Below are positions 17,780 through 26,782 of a stretch of DNA of 64,000 nucleotides, piece by piece. Origin of the DNA: Rhizobiaceae bacterium MnEN-MB40S. Lineage in GTDB: Bacteria > Pseudomonadota > Alphaproteobacteria > Rhizobiales > Rhizobiaceae. The DNA is taken from contig BRLC01000019.1 in NCBI GenBank assembly GCA_024343425.1, positions 62,001-126,000 on the forward strand. The letters are read 5' to 3'. The notes under the pieces were generated by a model. That model searched no databases, was not told the origin of the DNA, and saw only the letters and a program-made list of their open reading frames with translations. The translations under genes were made by a program, and so were the position numbers. Each line of letters starts with the position of its first letter. Positions within the stretch are counted from its first letter, which is position 1.

Positions 17780-19051
17780 ATGATCAAAAACAGAACCATT
17801 CGCACAGCGATCGCGGCGACGTCGCTTGTTATTGCCGGACATGCGTTCGCCGCGCCTTCAGCGCAAGAGGTGGTCTCCCACTATGCGGACCTGGCTGAAG
17901 CGATGTATTCCGATTCGCTGGCCACCGCGAAAACGCTGGAAGCAGCAGTCGACGCGTTCCTGGCGAAGCCTTCGCAGGAAACGCTTGATGCGGCGAAAGA
18001 CGCGTGGCTTGCCGCGCGCGTTCCCTATCAGCAGACTGAGGCCTACCGGTTCGGCAATGCGATTGTTGACGACTGGGAAGGCCGGGTCAACGCATGGCCG
18101 CTGGATGAAGGGCTGATCGACTATGTCGATGCCTCCTATGGCGGCGAGAGCGATGAAAACAGCCTCTACACGGCGAATGTCATCGCCAGTTCCGGATTGA
18201 TGATCAATGGCGAAGAGGTCGACGCAACTGAAATCACCCCGGAATTCATAGGCGGAACCCTGCATGAGGCAGGCGATATTGAAGCGAATGTGGCGAGCGG
18301 CTATCACGCCATCGAGTTCCTGCTTTGGGGACAGGACCTCAACGGAACCGGACCGGGCGCAGGAAATCGTCCCTACACCGATTTTGATCTTGAGAATTGC
18401 ACCGGCGGTCACTGCGAACGCCGACGCGCCTATCTTGAGGCGGCCACTGAGCTGCTCGTCTCCGATCTTGAGGAAATGGTCGCAAACTGGGGCGCTGACG
18501 GCGCAGCGCGCAATGAGTTGATGGAAGATCCCCGAACCGGATTGTCCGTAATCCTTACTGGCATGGGCTCATTGTCTTATGGAGAACTGGCCGGCGAACG
18601 CATGAAGCTTGGCCTTTTGCTCGCGGACCCGGAGGAAGAGCATGACTGTTTTTCCGACAACACCCACAATTCGCATCTCTACGATGCGATCGGAATTCGC
18701 AATGTCTATCTCGGTGAATACACCCGGCCTGATGGCAGCACTGTCACAGGACCGTCCGTTTCCGATCTGGTGGCTGAAACGGACGCCGGCGTCGACGCGG
18801 AACTCAAGGCGAAACTGGACGTGACGATCGAGAAAATGCAGGCGATGGCCGAGAGAGCGAAATCCGTCGAAGCCTACGATCAGATGATCGGCGAAGGCAA
18901 TGCGGAAGGCAACGCTGTGGTGCAGGCTGCAATCGACGGGCTTATCGATCAGACACGCTCGATCGAACGCGCGGTCGCAACGCTCGAACTCGAAACCCTC
19001 GAAATCGAGGGTTCGGACAGCCTGGACAATCCGAACGCTGTTTTCCAGTAG
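17780..19051 (+). CDS. Imelysin-family iron-regulated protein (IrpA type)
   Basis: The 423-aa periplasmic protein has a signal peptide (IRTAIAATSLVIAGHAFA-AP) and the imelysin GxHxxE motif as GYHAIE at His176/Glu179, followed by FLLWGQD. The second-domain segments LSYGELAGERMKLGL and DEEHDCFSDNTHNSHLYD type sequence are characteristic of IrpA. The family is involved in iron or heme-iron acquisition, but its biochemical role is not settled. The start at 17780 follows GGAGGATTCCAG. It is the first gene of a four-gene operon with a di-heme protein, a second imelysin and a DUF1513 protein. Confidence 0.92.
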   Translation: MIKNRTIRTAIAATSLVIAGHAFAAPSAQEVVSHYADLAEAMYSDSLATAKTLEAAVDAFLAKPSQETLDAAKDAWLAARVPYQQTEAYRFGNAIVDDWEGRVNAWPLDEGLIDYVDASYGGESDENSLYTANVIASSGLMINGEEVDATEITPEFIGGTLHEAGDIEANVASGYHAIEFLLWGQDLNGTGPGAGNRPYTDFDLENCTGGHCERRRAYLEAATELLVSDLEEMVANWGADGAARNELMEDPRTGLSVILTGMGSLSYGELAGERMKLGLLLADPEEEHDCFSDNTHNSHLYDAIGIRNVYLGEYTRPDGSTVTGPSVSDLVAETDAGVDAELKAKLDVTIEKMQAMAERAKSVEAYDQMIGEGNAEGNAVVQAAIDGLIDQTRSIERAVATLELETLEIEGSDSLDNPNAVFQ

Positions 19052-19135
19052 GCGGCGTTCCGACGCATTGAATCGGAAGGTCTGCTCCAATACATCAGGC
19101 GCGTCGTCCGCGGAAATATCCCTTCGGACGCGCGC

Positions 19136-20692
19136 TTGAAATGGTGGGAACTCGTGGGACGGCACGCACTTGCAGCTCTGTCAGCGTTTACGTTGCTCCT
19201 TGCAACGGCGTCGCTGGTCGATGCCGAGAACCATGCAGGGCTTCTCGAAACAGGCGCCAGGCAGGATCTCTCCGCAACGGATCTGGAACGGGTCCGGAAG
19301 GTAACGCAACCGACGACTGATTTCTCCAGCGCAGAAGCCTTTGAGATCATGCAAGGGGGCGCCGGAACCTCGAAGAAACTCGTCAATCGCGATTCCTTCT
19401 CGCAATTCCTCGCCAACCTGACCTTTGAACAGGAGCAGGAATTCAAACTCGGCAATGCGCTCTTTCGCAAATTGTGGGTCGCATCCCCGTCGTCCACCCA
19501 GGCCTCCGACGGTCTGGGCCCTCTGTTCAATTCCCGCTCCTGCCAGAGCTGTCACCTGAAGGACGGGCGCGGTCATCCACCGCTTGCCGACGGCGACGCG
19601 ACATCGATACTGATCCGGTTGGCCAGACCCGCCAAGACTGATGCAGAACGAAAGCTGATCGCTGATCACGCGCTTCTGAATGTCGCCGACCCTGTTTACG
19701 GCGGACAATTGCAGGACAAGGCGGTAACGGGCTTGGCTGCGGAAGGAAAGATCAGCGTCGCCTATATTGAAAAGCCTTTCACCTATCCTGACGGAGAGAC
19801 GGCCTCGCTGCGTTATCCGACCTTTGAGATCAAAGATCTGGCCTATGGCGACATGCATCCTGAAACAACGATCTCGCCGCGCATCGCGCCGCCCATGATC
19901 GGGCTCGGGCTCGTGGAAGCCATTCCCCAGGCGGACATCATCGCAAATGCCGACCCCGACGACGCAAACGCGGACGGCGTCTCGGGCCGTGTGCAGATCG
20001 TACGCCATCCGGAAACCGGTGAACCTACGCTTGGGCGGTTCGGATGGAAGGCTCAGAATGCGACCATTCGCCAGCAGTCGGCGGACGCTTTTTCCGGCGA
20101 CATCGGAATATCGTCGCCGCATTCGGTAGATCCTTATGGCGACTGCACGCCAAGCCAGACCGCCTGCCGCGCACTGCCTGACGGCGTCCAGGCCAGACTG
20201 GGAGATACGGAAGCGCCTGATCCGGTTCTCGATCTTGTCACTTTCTACTCCTCCAATGTGGCCGTTCCCCAGCGCCGCGATGTCGATGATCCTCAGGTTC
20301 TGGAGGGCAAGGACCTCTTCTATGCGGCCGGCTGCACAAGCTGCCACACACCGAAGTTCGTCACCGCCAGGAACGCGCCCCAAAAGGAACACCGGTTTCA
20401 ACTGATCTGGCCCTACTCCGACTTTCTGTTGCACGACCTCGGCGAGGGCATGGCTGACGGCCAACAGGTTGGCGAGGCCGACGGTCGCGAGTGGCGTACG
20501 CCGCCGCTTTGGGGAATCGGCCTCACCGAGACCGTCAACGGCCACACCTATTTTCTCCACGATGGCCGCGCCCGCAATCTGGAAGAGGCGATCCTGTGGC
20601 ATGGTGGAGAAGCCGAAACGGCGCGAGACAATTTTGCTGCGATGACGCGTGAACAGCGCCAGGCGCTGATCAGGTTTCTGGAGAGTCTCTGA
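19136..20692 (+). CDS. Di-heme oxidoreductase-like protein (DUF1111, cytochrome c type)
   Basis: The protein of about 518 aa is periplasmic with an N-terminal signal segment (HALAALSAFTLLLATASLVDA). It has two CxxCH heme-binding sites, C136-QSC-H140 and C400-TSC-H404, the second in a short C-terminal cytochrome-c-like domain (LFYAAGCTSCHTPKF). This layout matches DUF1111 'thiol oxidoreductase' proteins that accompany imelysins. The likely role is redox chemistry linked to iron uptake, for example changing the iron oxidation state. The start is uncertain: TTG at 19136 or GTG at 19157, both giving a usable signal peptide. It overlaps the next gene by 1 bp. Confidence 0.87.
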   Translation: MKWWELVGRHALAALSAFTLLLATASLVDAENHAGLLETGARQDLSATDLERVRKVTQPTTDFSSAEAFEIMQGGAGTSKKLVNRDSFSQFLANLTFEQEQEFKLGNALFRKLWVASPSSTQASDGLGPLFNSRSCQSCHLKDGRGHPPLADGDATSILIRLARPAKTDAERKLIADHALLNVADPVYGGQLQDKAVTGLAAEGKISVAYIEKPFTYPDGETASLRYPTFEIKDLAYGDMHPETTISPRIAPPMIGLGLVEAIPQADIIANADPDDANADGVSGRVQIVRHPETGEPTLGRFGWKAQNATIRQQSADAFSGDIGISSPHSVDPYGDCTPSQTACRALPDGVQARLGDTEAPDPVLDLVTFYSSNVAVPQRRDVDDPQVLEGKDLFYAAGCTSCHTPKFVTARNAPQKEHRFQLIWPYSDFLLHDLGEGMADGQQVGEADGREWRTPPLWGIGLTETVNGHTYFLHDGRARNLEEAILWHGGEAETARDNFAAMTREQRQALIRFLESL

Positions 20693-21789
20693 TGATGAAG
20701 TCCCTTGCGATCGCCTGTCTTCTGGCATTCCTGACGACATCGTCACAGGCTCAGACGCTTGAGCCGGATTCAGAAGGTTTCATGTCCGGCATCGTCGACA
20801 GAGCGATCGACGACTACATCAGGCCGTCTTTCGCCCGGCTCGCCGCAACCACGCAGGATCTACAGGACACGCTTTCAGGCTATTGCGAGCAGCCGTCGGA
20901 AAGCGGACTTGCAGCGGTTCACGCGCAGTTCGGCGACGTCGTCGAGGCCTGGTCGGCGGTGGAATTCCTGCGCTTTGGCCCCCTGATCGACGACAACCGG
21001 TTGGAGCGGCTGTATTTCTGGCCGGATCGCAGAGGGCTTGGTCTCAAGCGCATCACGCAGGCGTTGAGAGAGCAGGAAGACGACGTTACTTCCGCGCAGG
21101 CGCTGGCGGAAAAAAGCGTCGCCGTACAGGGGCTCGGCGCGCTGGATTATCTTCTCTATGGAGCCGGTTCGGAGAGCCTGGGGGACAGTACAATGTCAGG
21201 CCGCTTCCGCTGCGGCTTCGCATATGCCGTTGCTACGAACATGGCGACCATCAGCGCTGAACTGCGCGACGACTGGGCGAATCCGGATGGCTACTCCGCT
21301 CTTCTAAAACACCCAGCTGACGACAATCCGGTTTATCGGACAGCGCTCGAAGCCGCGTCGGAAATTCGCGACGCAATCCTCGAAGGCCTGGACATTGCAA
21401 GCGACCTCAAACTCAAAAACGCTCTGGGCGAGGATCCGTCACGCGCGATACCCAAACGCAGCGCTTTATGGCGAAGCGGACAGACCTTTCCTGCACTTCT
21501 CGCCAATGTCGACGCGCTCCAGGAACTCCTGGACACAGCCGGGTTCGCAGAAGGACTGCCCGAAGAAGGCCGTTACCTGGTCAATGCGCTGCCTTTCGAA
21601 TTTGCCAACGTGAAGCGGGCGGTCGGCGCCGTAGATCGTCCTGTCGAAGAGGCTTTCACCGATCCGGATTTACGCGGCAAGCTGATCTACGCGACCATTG
21701 CGCTCGACAGTCTCAGAGACATGATCGGTGACCAGATGGGCGCGTATCTGGGGTTTCAACCCGGGTTCAGTTCACTTGATGGAGATTGA
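20692..21789 (+). CDS. Second imelysin-family protein
   Basis: The 365-aa protein has a signal peptide (MMKSLAIACLLAFLTTSSQA) and imelysin architecture: AVEFLRFGPL, RLYFWPDRRGLG and a LGALDYLLYG segment. In that last segment the position of the GxHxxE His is not His, so the canonical metal motif is incomplete, unlike the first imelysin of the operon. It starts at the ATG overlapping the upstream stop (TGATG); a second ATG follows immediately. It is probably the partner of the di-heme protein in the periplasm. Confidence 0.87.
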   Translation: MMKSLAIACLLAFLTTSSQAQTLEPDSEGFMSGIVDRAIDDYIRPSFARLAATTQDLQDTLSGYCEQPSESGLAAVHAQFGDVVEAWSAVEFLRFGPLIDDNRLERLYFWPDRRGLGLKRITQALREQEDDVTSAQALAEKSVAVQGLGALDYLLYGAGSESLGDSTMSGRFRCGFAYAVATNMATISAELRDDWANPDGYSALLKHPADDNPVYRTALEAASEIRDAILEGLDIASDLKLKNALGEDPSRAIPKRSALWRSGQTFPALLANVDALQELLDTAGFAEGLPEEGRYLVNALPFEFANVKRAVGAVDRPVEEAFTDPDLRGKLIYATIALDSLRDMIGDQMGAYLGFQPGFSSLDGD

Positions 21790-22903
21790 CATTTCAGCTC
21801 TTTCGCAAAGCCCGCTCCAGACGAACCGGCGGACATTCCTTACCGGCATCGGCGCCGGTCTATTCCTGGCGGCCGGACCTGGTTTCGCGCAGGACAGGGA
21901 AACCGAAAGCATTCTCTTCGCCAGCGCGGGAAAACGCCCTGACGGCAGCTTCGTCGCCGTTCTGTTTGACGAGAGTGGCCGTGAAACTTTCAGCGTTCCC
22001 CTGCCGGATCGTGGTCACGACATTACGCTGGACCGCCCGCGAGACCGGGCTGTCGCGTTTGCGCGCCGACCAGGCAATTTTGCTGTCGCCTTCGACATCC
22101 AGGGCCGGCGCGAGCCAGACTTCTTCGCAGCGCCGGAGGGCCGGCATATTTATGGTCACGGCGCATTCACGAAGGACGGCAAACTGCTCTACGCCAGCGA
22201 GAACGATTACGATGGCGTGAAAGGCGTCATCGGCGTCTATGACGCCACGGATCGGTTCAAGCGAATGGGCGAATTGTCGAGCCACGGTCTGGGGCCGCAC
22301 GAAATTCTGCTGATGCCAGACGGCCGCACCCTTGCAATCGCCAATGGTGGGATAGAAACCCATCCGGATTTTGGCAGGGAGAAGCTCAATCTCGCGACAA
22401 TGGCGCCGTCCCTTGCCTTTATTGACCTGGAGACCGGCAATCTACTGGAAAAACACACATTATCGCCGGAATTGCACCAACTCTCGATCCGTCACATGGA
22501 CGCTGACGCAAATGGCCGCATATTCTTCGGCGGCCAATATGAGGGCAACAAGGCGGACCTTCCGCCGCTCCTTGGCACAGGGGCGCTGGGTGAAGATGTC
22601 CGGCTCTTCGACATGCCGACAGAGCTGATCGGCGGCTTCCGCAACTATATTGGCTCGGTCAGGGTCGGCGCCGATAACGCGACCTTCGCGGCGACGTCGC
22701 CCAAGGGCGGATGCGCCGTCATCTTTGACGCCCGCTCCGGAAATGCGCTCGAGGTTCTCAACCGTCGCGATGCGTGCGGTCTCAGCTCTGTTGGAGAAGG
22801 CTTCTACGTTGCATCGGAAAACGGCATCGGCGCTTTTGAACCATCGTCCGAAAGCCTGACAAGCCTCGACTTCCTGCCGGACAATCATCTGAGAAAAATC
22901 TGA
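21779..22903 (+). CDS. DUF1513 protein with Tat signal (imelysin operon)
   Basis: The 374-aa protein carries a twin-arginine-like signal (TNRRTFLTGIGAGLFLAAG) and a beta-propeller-like body with the DUF1513 hallmarks RHIYGHGAFTKDGKLLYASEND, GLGPHEILLMPDGRTLAIANGG and LHQLSIRHM. It is the usual fourth gene of the IrpA-DUF1111-imelysin group. Tat export suggests folding, perhaps with a cofactor, before secretion. The ATG at 21779 overlaps the imelysin gene by 11 bp. The molecular function is unknown. Confidence 0.87.
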   Translation: MEIDISALSQSPLQTNRRTFLTGIGAGLFLAAGPGFAQDRETESILFASAGKRPDGSFVAVLFDESGRETFSVPLPDRGHDITLDRPRDRAVAFARRPGNFAVAFDIQGRREPDFFAAPEGRHIYGHGAFTKDGKLLYASENDYDGVKGVIGVYDATDRFKRMGELSSHGLGPHEILLMPDGRTLAIANGGIETHPDFGREKLNLATMAPSLAFIDLETGNLLEKHTLSPELHQLSIRHMDADANGRIFFGGQYEGNKADLPPLLGTGALGEDVRLFDMPTELIGGFRNYIGSVRVGADNATFAATSPKGGCAVIFDARSGNALEVLNRRDACGLSSVGEGFYVASENGIGAFEPSSESLTSLDFLPDNHLRKI

Positions 22904-22935
22904 TAACAACGCTCCTCTTCCCCTGTGGATGCTGA

Positions 22936-22947
22936 CCGAGCGCTCGG
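22936..22947. promoter_or_regulatory. 12-bp perfect palindrome upstream of SDR gene
   Basis: CCGAGCGCTCGG is a perfect palindrome between the imelysin operon and the SDR gene, 81 bp before the SDR ATG. It could be an operator of the TetR type or part of a terminator for the upstream operon. No T tract follows, so an operator is slightly more likely. Confidence 0.3.
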
Positions 22948-23028
22948 AACGGGCCTAGACTGCGCTTGGCGTTTTCAAGCCGGACAGCTAAAGCGAAGTG
23001 AGGAAGCGCTTAAAAGCGGGGTGGAGGA

Positions 23029-23781
23029 ATGACCGGAAAAACAGCCATTGTTACGGGCGCCGCGCGCGGCATAGGCCTTGCGACCACGAAACTGTTTCTG
23101 GAAGAAGGCCGGCGCGTCGCCATGATCGACAGGGACGCCGAGGCGCTGCAAGCGGCTGCTTCGGACCTTGCCGACGTCCTGCCCGTTATCTGCGACGTGT
23201 CGTCGCCGGATCAGGTCGACGACATGGCGAAGCAAGTGGAAGCCGCCTTCGGTCGAGTCGACGCGCTGATCAACAATGCCGGCGTCGCCGATTTCGGCCC
23301 GATGGAACAGACCGATTTCCAACGCTGGCGCACTGTCATGGCGACCAATCTGGACGGCGTTTTCCTGTGCTCCCAGAGACTCATTCCGGCGCTGAAAAAG
23401 ACCAGAGGCGCTATCGTCAATATTGCCTCGATTTCGGGATTGCGGGCAAGCACGCTGCGCATCGCGTATGGAACGAGCAAGGCGGCCGTTATCCACCTGA
23501 CCCAGCAGCAGGCCGCCGAACTGGGAGAATTCGGCGTTCGCGCCAATTGCGTCGCGCCCGGTCCTGTGAATACAAAGCTGGCGCTCGCCGTCCACTCGCC
23601 GGAAATTCGAGCGGCCTACCACGACGCCATCCCGCTCAACCGGTACGGCAGCGAGCAGGAGATAGCAGAGGCGATCGTGTTTTTGTCGTCCGACAAGGCG
23701 AGCTACGTCTCCGGACAATTGCTTTGCGTCGACGGTGGATTTCAGTCTACCGGCATCGGGCTGCCGGCGCTGCGTTCCTGA
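23029..23781 (+). CDS. Short-chain dehydrogenase/reductase
   Basis: The 250-aa classical SDR has the cofactor motif TGAARGIG at residues 10-17, acidic Asp in MIDRDAEAL (suggesting NAD(H) preference), NNAG, the catalytic Ser in NIASISG, and YxxxK as YGTSKAA. The C-terminal VAPGPVNT and SYVSGQLLCVDGGF segments are typical. It would oxidise or reduce a hydroxyl or keto group in the cytoplasm. The ATG is closely preceded by GGAGGA. The substrate is not predictable; the gene stands alone and converges on the thioredoxin-like gene. Confidence 0.92.
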   Translation: MTGKTAIVTGAARGIGLATTKLFLEEGRRVAMIDRDAEALQAAASDLADVLPVICDVSSPDQVDDMAKQVEAAFGRVDALINNAGVADFGPMEQTDFQRWRTVMATNLDGVFLCSQRLIPALKKTRGAIVNIASISGLRASTLRIAYGTSKAAVIHLTQQQAAELGEFGVRANCVAPGPVNTKLALAVHSPEIRAAYHDAIPLNRYGSEQEIAEAIVFLSSDKASYVSGQLLCVDGGFQSTGIGLPALRS

Positions 23782-23787
23782 CGACGC

Positions 23788-24342
23788 TCAGGCCGCCTTC
23801 CACTTGATTGAACATCCCATGGACGCGATCTGATCCTGCGGCCCTTTTCCGGTTTCGGCGACCTGCTTCATTGCATTGAAAAGATCGCGCGGCGCGTCGT
23901 TCACCCCGGCCTGCGCCCGCGAGGCATCCAGGCGACCGCGATATTGCAGTTCCAGATCGCTGTTGAAACCGTAGAAATCGGGCGTGCAAACCGCGTCATA
24001 GGCCTTCGCGACCGACTGATCCTCGTCATGCAGATAAGGGAATATGAAGCCGTTCGCCTCCGCGAACTTGACCATATTGTCGAAGGAATCCTCGGGGTGC
24101 GAAACGGAATCGTTGGAATTGATCGCCACAACGCCAATTCCCAGTGCTTGCAAATCTTTTGCATCGCGCACGAGCTTGTCGGCGATGGCTTTCACATAGG
24201 GACAATGATTGCAGATGAAGACGACGAGGAGACCATTCGACCCCTTGTGATCGAAAATACGATGGGTCTTGCCATCGATTCCGGGCAGTTCCGCATCGAT
24301 CGCTTTCCATCCAAAATCGCATACGGGTGGTATTGAAGCCAT
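23788..24342 (-). CDS. Thioredoxin-family (AhpC/TSA-like redoxin) protein
   Basis: The 184-aa protein has a thioredoxin fold with the redox motif CNHC in LLVVFICNHCPYVKAIADK, followed by LGVVAINSND and VCTPDFYGFNSDLELQYRGRLD, where the cis-Pro loop is expected. Proteins of this type are annotated as cytosolic redoxins of unknown partner. There is no signal peptide. GAGGA precedes the ATG. It lies 27 bp downstream of a SnoaL-like gene on the same strand. Confidence 0.85.
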   Translation of the reverse strand: MASIPPVCDFGWKAIDAELPGIDGKTHRIFDHKGSNGLLVVFICNHCPYVKAIADKLVRDAKDLQALGIGVVAINSNDSVSHPEDSFDNMVKFAEANGFIFPYLHDEDQSVAKAYDAVCTPDFYGFNSDLELQYRGRLDASRAQAGVNDAPRDLFNAMKQVAETGKGPQDQIASMGCSIKWKAA

Positions 24343-24369
24343 GTTTTCCTCTTGTTTTACCCCGAAACC

Positions 24370-24786
24370 TCAGATGAAACCCAAAGTATTCATGAAGCGG
24401 TACTTATCCCAATCGACCCAGCTTTCAACGATCTTTCCATCTCTAAACCGGTCAATCTGGATGCCGGTCCACTCCACGGACTTGCCGGTTGGCGCGTGAC
24501 CGAGATATTGACCGTCGTGAACGCTCTTTATAGTCCAGCGCGTCGCGACAAGATCCCCTTCCTCGATCTGCATATGGAAGCGCACTTCCGACTTCGAGAA
24601 CCCCTTGCGATACACATCGACGATCGTCAGGTAATCCTCCAGCGTATTGTCTGATATATCGCCTGCGGCGTCCGGTTCCTGATGATTGACGTAGTCTTCG
24701 CTGAAAAGACCGTCCGCAGAGCCGCCAACTTCCGAACTCCACAAATTCAGCACGGCGCGCGACAGCGCCTTTCGATCTTCCACCAT
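24370..24786 (-). CDS. SnoaL-like / NTF2-fold protein (ester cyclase-like)
   Basis: The 138-aa protein has the small NTF2-fold pattern of SnoaL-like cyclases: an initial helix, DYVNHQEPDA, VRFHMQIEEGDLVATRWTIK, and a GKSVEWTGIQIDRFRDGKIVESW-type C-terminal strand set. Members are diverse (polyketide cyclases, isomerases, binding proteins), so only the fold is assigned. The start at 24786 is preceded by AAGGGGAG; a longer reading frame extends upstream but lacks support. Confidence 0.82.
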   Translation of the reverse strand: MVEDRKALSRAVLNLWSSEVGGSADGLFSEDYVNHQEPDAAGDISDNTLEDYLTIVDVYRKGFSKSEVRFHMQIEEGDLVATRWTIKSVHDGQYLGHAPTGKSVEWTGIQIDRFRDGKIVESWVDWDKYRFMNTLGFI

Positions 24787-24889
24787 GATGCTCCCCTTCT
24801 GTCCCGGCAAGATTTGGAACCCACTATTGCACCCGGTCCCGGCCATGTTAACCCTGTCAGAAAGGGAAATTGGATTGGGAGGGCCGCGG

Positions 24890-25309
24890 ATGCTGGACAA
24901 ACAGGACGTCGCCAAAATCATTCCGCAGGCGTTCGCGCCCTGGGTGCAGGATCTCTCAATTGAGGTCACGTCCATCGACGACAACCTCGCACGCTTCACG
25001 ATCCCGCAAAACGACCGCCTCGTACGGATAGGCGGAATCGTTTGCGGGCAAGCCCTGTCAGCTTTCGCCGATACGGCCATGGTGCTTGCTCTGTGCGCGA
25101 AATTCGACGGTTTTCGGCCGGTGACGACGGTAGACCAGACGACGTCCTTCATGAAGCCGATACGCAATGTCGGCGTCATTTGCGACGTCGAGATATTGCG
25201 GCTCGGCCGGCAGATGGCCTTCCTGCGCGCAATTCTCTACGAGCAGGGCGGCGCTCCCGCCGCTTCGGCATCCGGAAGCTACATGCTGCCGCCGCCGGAC
25301 AAAACGTAG
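24890..25309 (+). CDS. PaaI-family hotdog-fold thioesterase
   Basis: The 139-aa protein has the hotdog pattern RIGGIVCGQALSAFADTAMVLAL, with the Asp of the helix expected for PaaI-type thioesterases, and TTVDQTTSFMKPIRNV. It probably hydrolyses acyl- or aryl-CoA esters in the cytoplasm. The ATG at 24890 has GGGAGGG upstream. It is divergent from the SnoaL-like gene and converges on the bactofilin-like gene. Confidence 0.85.
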   Translation: MLDKQDVAKIIPQAFAPWVQDLSIEVTSIDDNLARFTIPQNDRLVRIGGIVCGQALSAFADTAMVLALCAKFDGFRPVTTVDQTTSFMKPIRNVGVICDVEILRLGRQMAFLRAILYEQGGAPAASASGSYMLPPPDKT

Positions 25310-25319
25310 CGGAAGTCCG

Positions 25320-26501
25320 TCACACAGTCGACAATCGGAGCCTGCGCCAGGCCTCCACGGAAGCTGCGCCGGCTCCCGCCACGACGGCCAGTCCGGAGAT
25401 CACGACGCCAACGAAGGGAATGAGCATCACAAGACCGAGAATGACGGCGCCGATGACGGTCCAGCCTGTCCTTCCGACGGTCGAGGGCGGCGGCGCACTG
25501 CGTCGCAACAACCCTCTCAGATACAGACCGACACAAGCGCTCACGGTCACCGATCCAAACAGTTTGACGATCCCGATCGCAACAAACAGGGCGACGCCCA
25601 GCGGAATCCCCACAATAGAAATGAAAAGCAGCAAACTCAGCACGGCGCCGACTATCAGGATCGCGATCCCGATACCGAGGCTCGCCCAGGGCCGGTCGAC
25701 GAGCCGGTTCGCCGCAATGGAGAAATATCCGACAAAGGCCCAGGCGAGAACCGCGGTCAGAACAAGAAACGCAACAACCCAGCCGATCAGCAAACCGATG
25801 ACGACGCCGATAATAGCGCCGATGATCGAGCGCATCTCCGGGAGATTGCTCTCGACTTTTGTCACACTGCCGACGATCTTTGCGCCTTCGGCGATTTCGG
25901 GCTCGGCTTCCGAGCGATAGGTGACATCGCCGTTGATGACTGCGTTCGGTCCGATGACGACCTTTTGCGCAAGGAGGTCCACCGTACCGGTAATCTCGCC
26001 CGATATGGTTACGCTCTTCGCCGCAACCCGAAGATTGCCGCTGATCTTCCCCTCGATATCCATGCTTTCGGCAGCCAGTCGCGCGTCGCCTCCGATCGTG
26101 GCGGCTGACGCTATCCTGATCACCCGGGCGGCCGACAACAGGTCATCTTCCACGCTGCCGGAAAGGATGACGGTATGCGCAATGGCCACCAGATCGCCGA
26201 CTGAACCACTGCGCTGATCAACTTCATATGCAGCGAGATAGGTGTTTCCAGCCGTCGCGCCGTCAAGCGTTACAAAACGCCCGGCGGCAAACAGATCATC
26301 GGCGATATTGGCCTTGACGAGCACGGTCTCGCCACCGGTGAACTGGACGCCGGTCAGATCCCCTTCAAGCACAACATTTCTGCCGTCGCGCAAATGCTGC
26401 CCGACCGCCGCCGTGGCGAACAGGCTGAATAGAGCAAGCAGAAGCACAAGCGCTGCAGATATGGCGCGATGCGACAGGCGGATGGATTTCTCCGTAACCA
26501 T
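25320..26501 (-). CDS. Bactofilin-like membrane protein (beta-helix domain plus transmembrane region)
   Basis: The 393-aa protein starts with a signal or anchor segment (AISAALVLLLALFSLFATAA). It then has about 160 residues of short hydrophobic repeats (DDLFAAGRFVTLDG, EDDLLSAARVIRIAS, GNLRVAAKSVTISGEITG) that look like a right-handed beta-helix as in polymer-forming bactofilins. Four to six transmembrane helices follow. Family members with this layout are uncharacterised; a structural role at the membrane is a guess. The start at 26501 is preceded by GAGGGG. Confidence 0.72.
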   Translation of the reverse strand: MVTEKSIRLSHRAISAALVLLLALFSLFATAAVGQHLRDGRNVVLEGDLTGVQFTGGETVLVKANIADDLFAAGRFVTLDGATAGNTYLAAYEVDQRSGSVGDLVAIAHTVILSGSVEDDLLSAARVIRIASAATIGGDARLAAESMDIEGKISGNLRVAAKSVTISGEITGTVDLLAQKVVIGPNAVINGDVTYRSEAEPEIAEGAKIVGSVTKVESNLPEMRSIIGAIIGVVIGLLIGWVVAFLVLTAVLAWAFVGYFSIAANRLVDRPWASLGIGIAILIVGAVLSLLLFISIVGIPLGVALFVAIGIVKLFGSVTVSACVGLYLRGLLRRSAPPPSTVGRTGWTVIGAVILGLVMLIPFVGVVISGLAVVAGAGAASVEAWRRLRLSTV

Positions 26502-26782
26502 GGCAATCCCCTCAAAGCTGAAATCGACGGGCCGGTCCGTTCGATCAAAACCGCTCACATATGAGCCCAAGCGAGCAGATCAGGCCGGCTGACCTCAAAA
26601 ATTCGTTCTGCCTGCAAGAGCTGTGACGTCCAGTTTTACACCTGCCGACACTTAATTCCAGCCGTTGAAACGTCGCTGCGTCGATCTGTTCACGTTCCGG
26701 CGCCGAAAATGTCATTGAGGAGAACCGATGTTGCAATGCAAAAAGGCGCGCGACAAATCCAGATTCGTGCTATCATCGCCGC

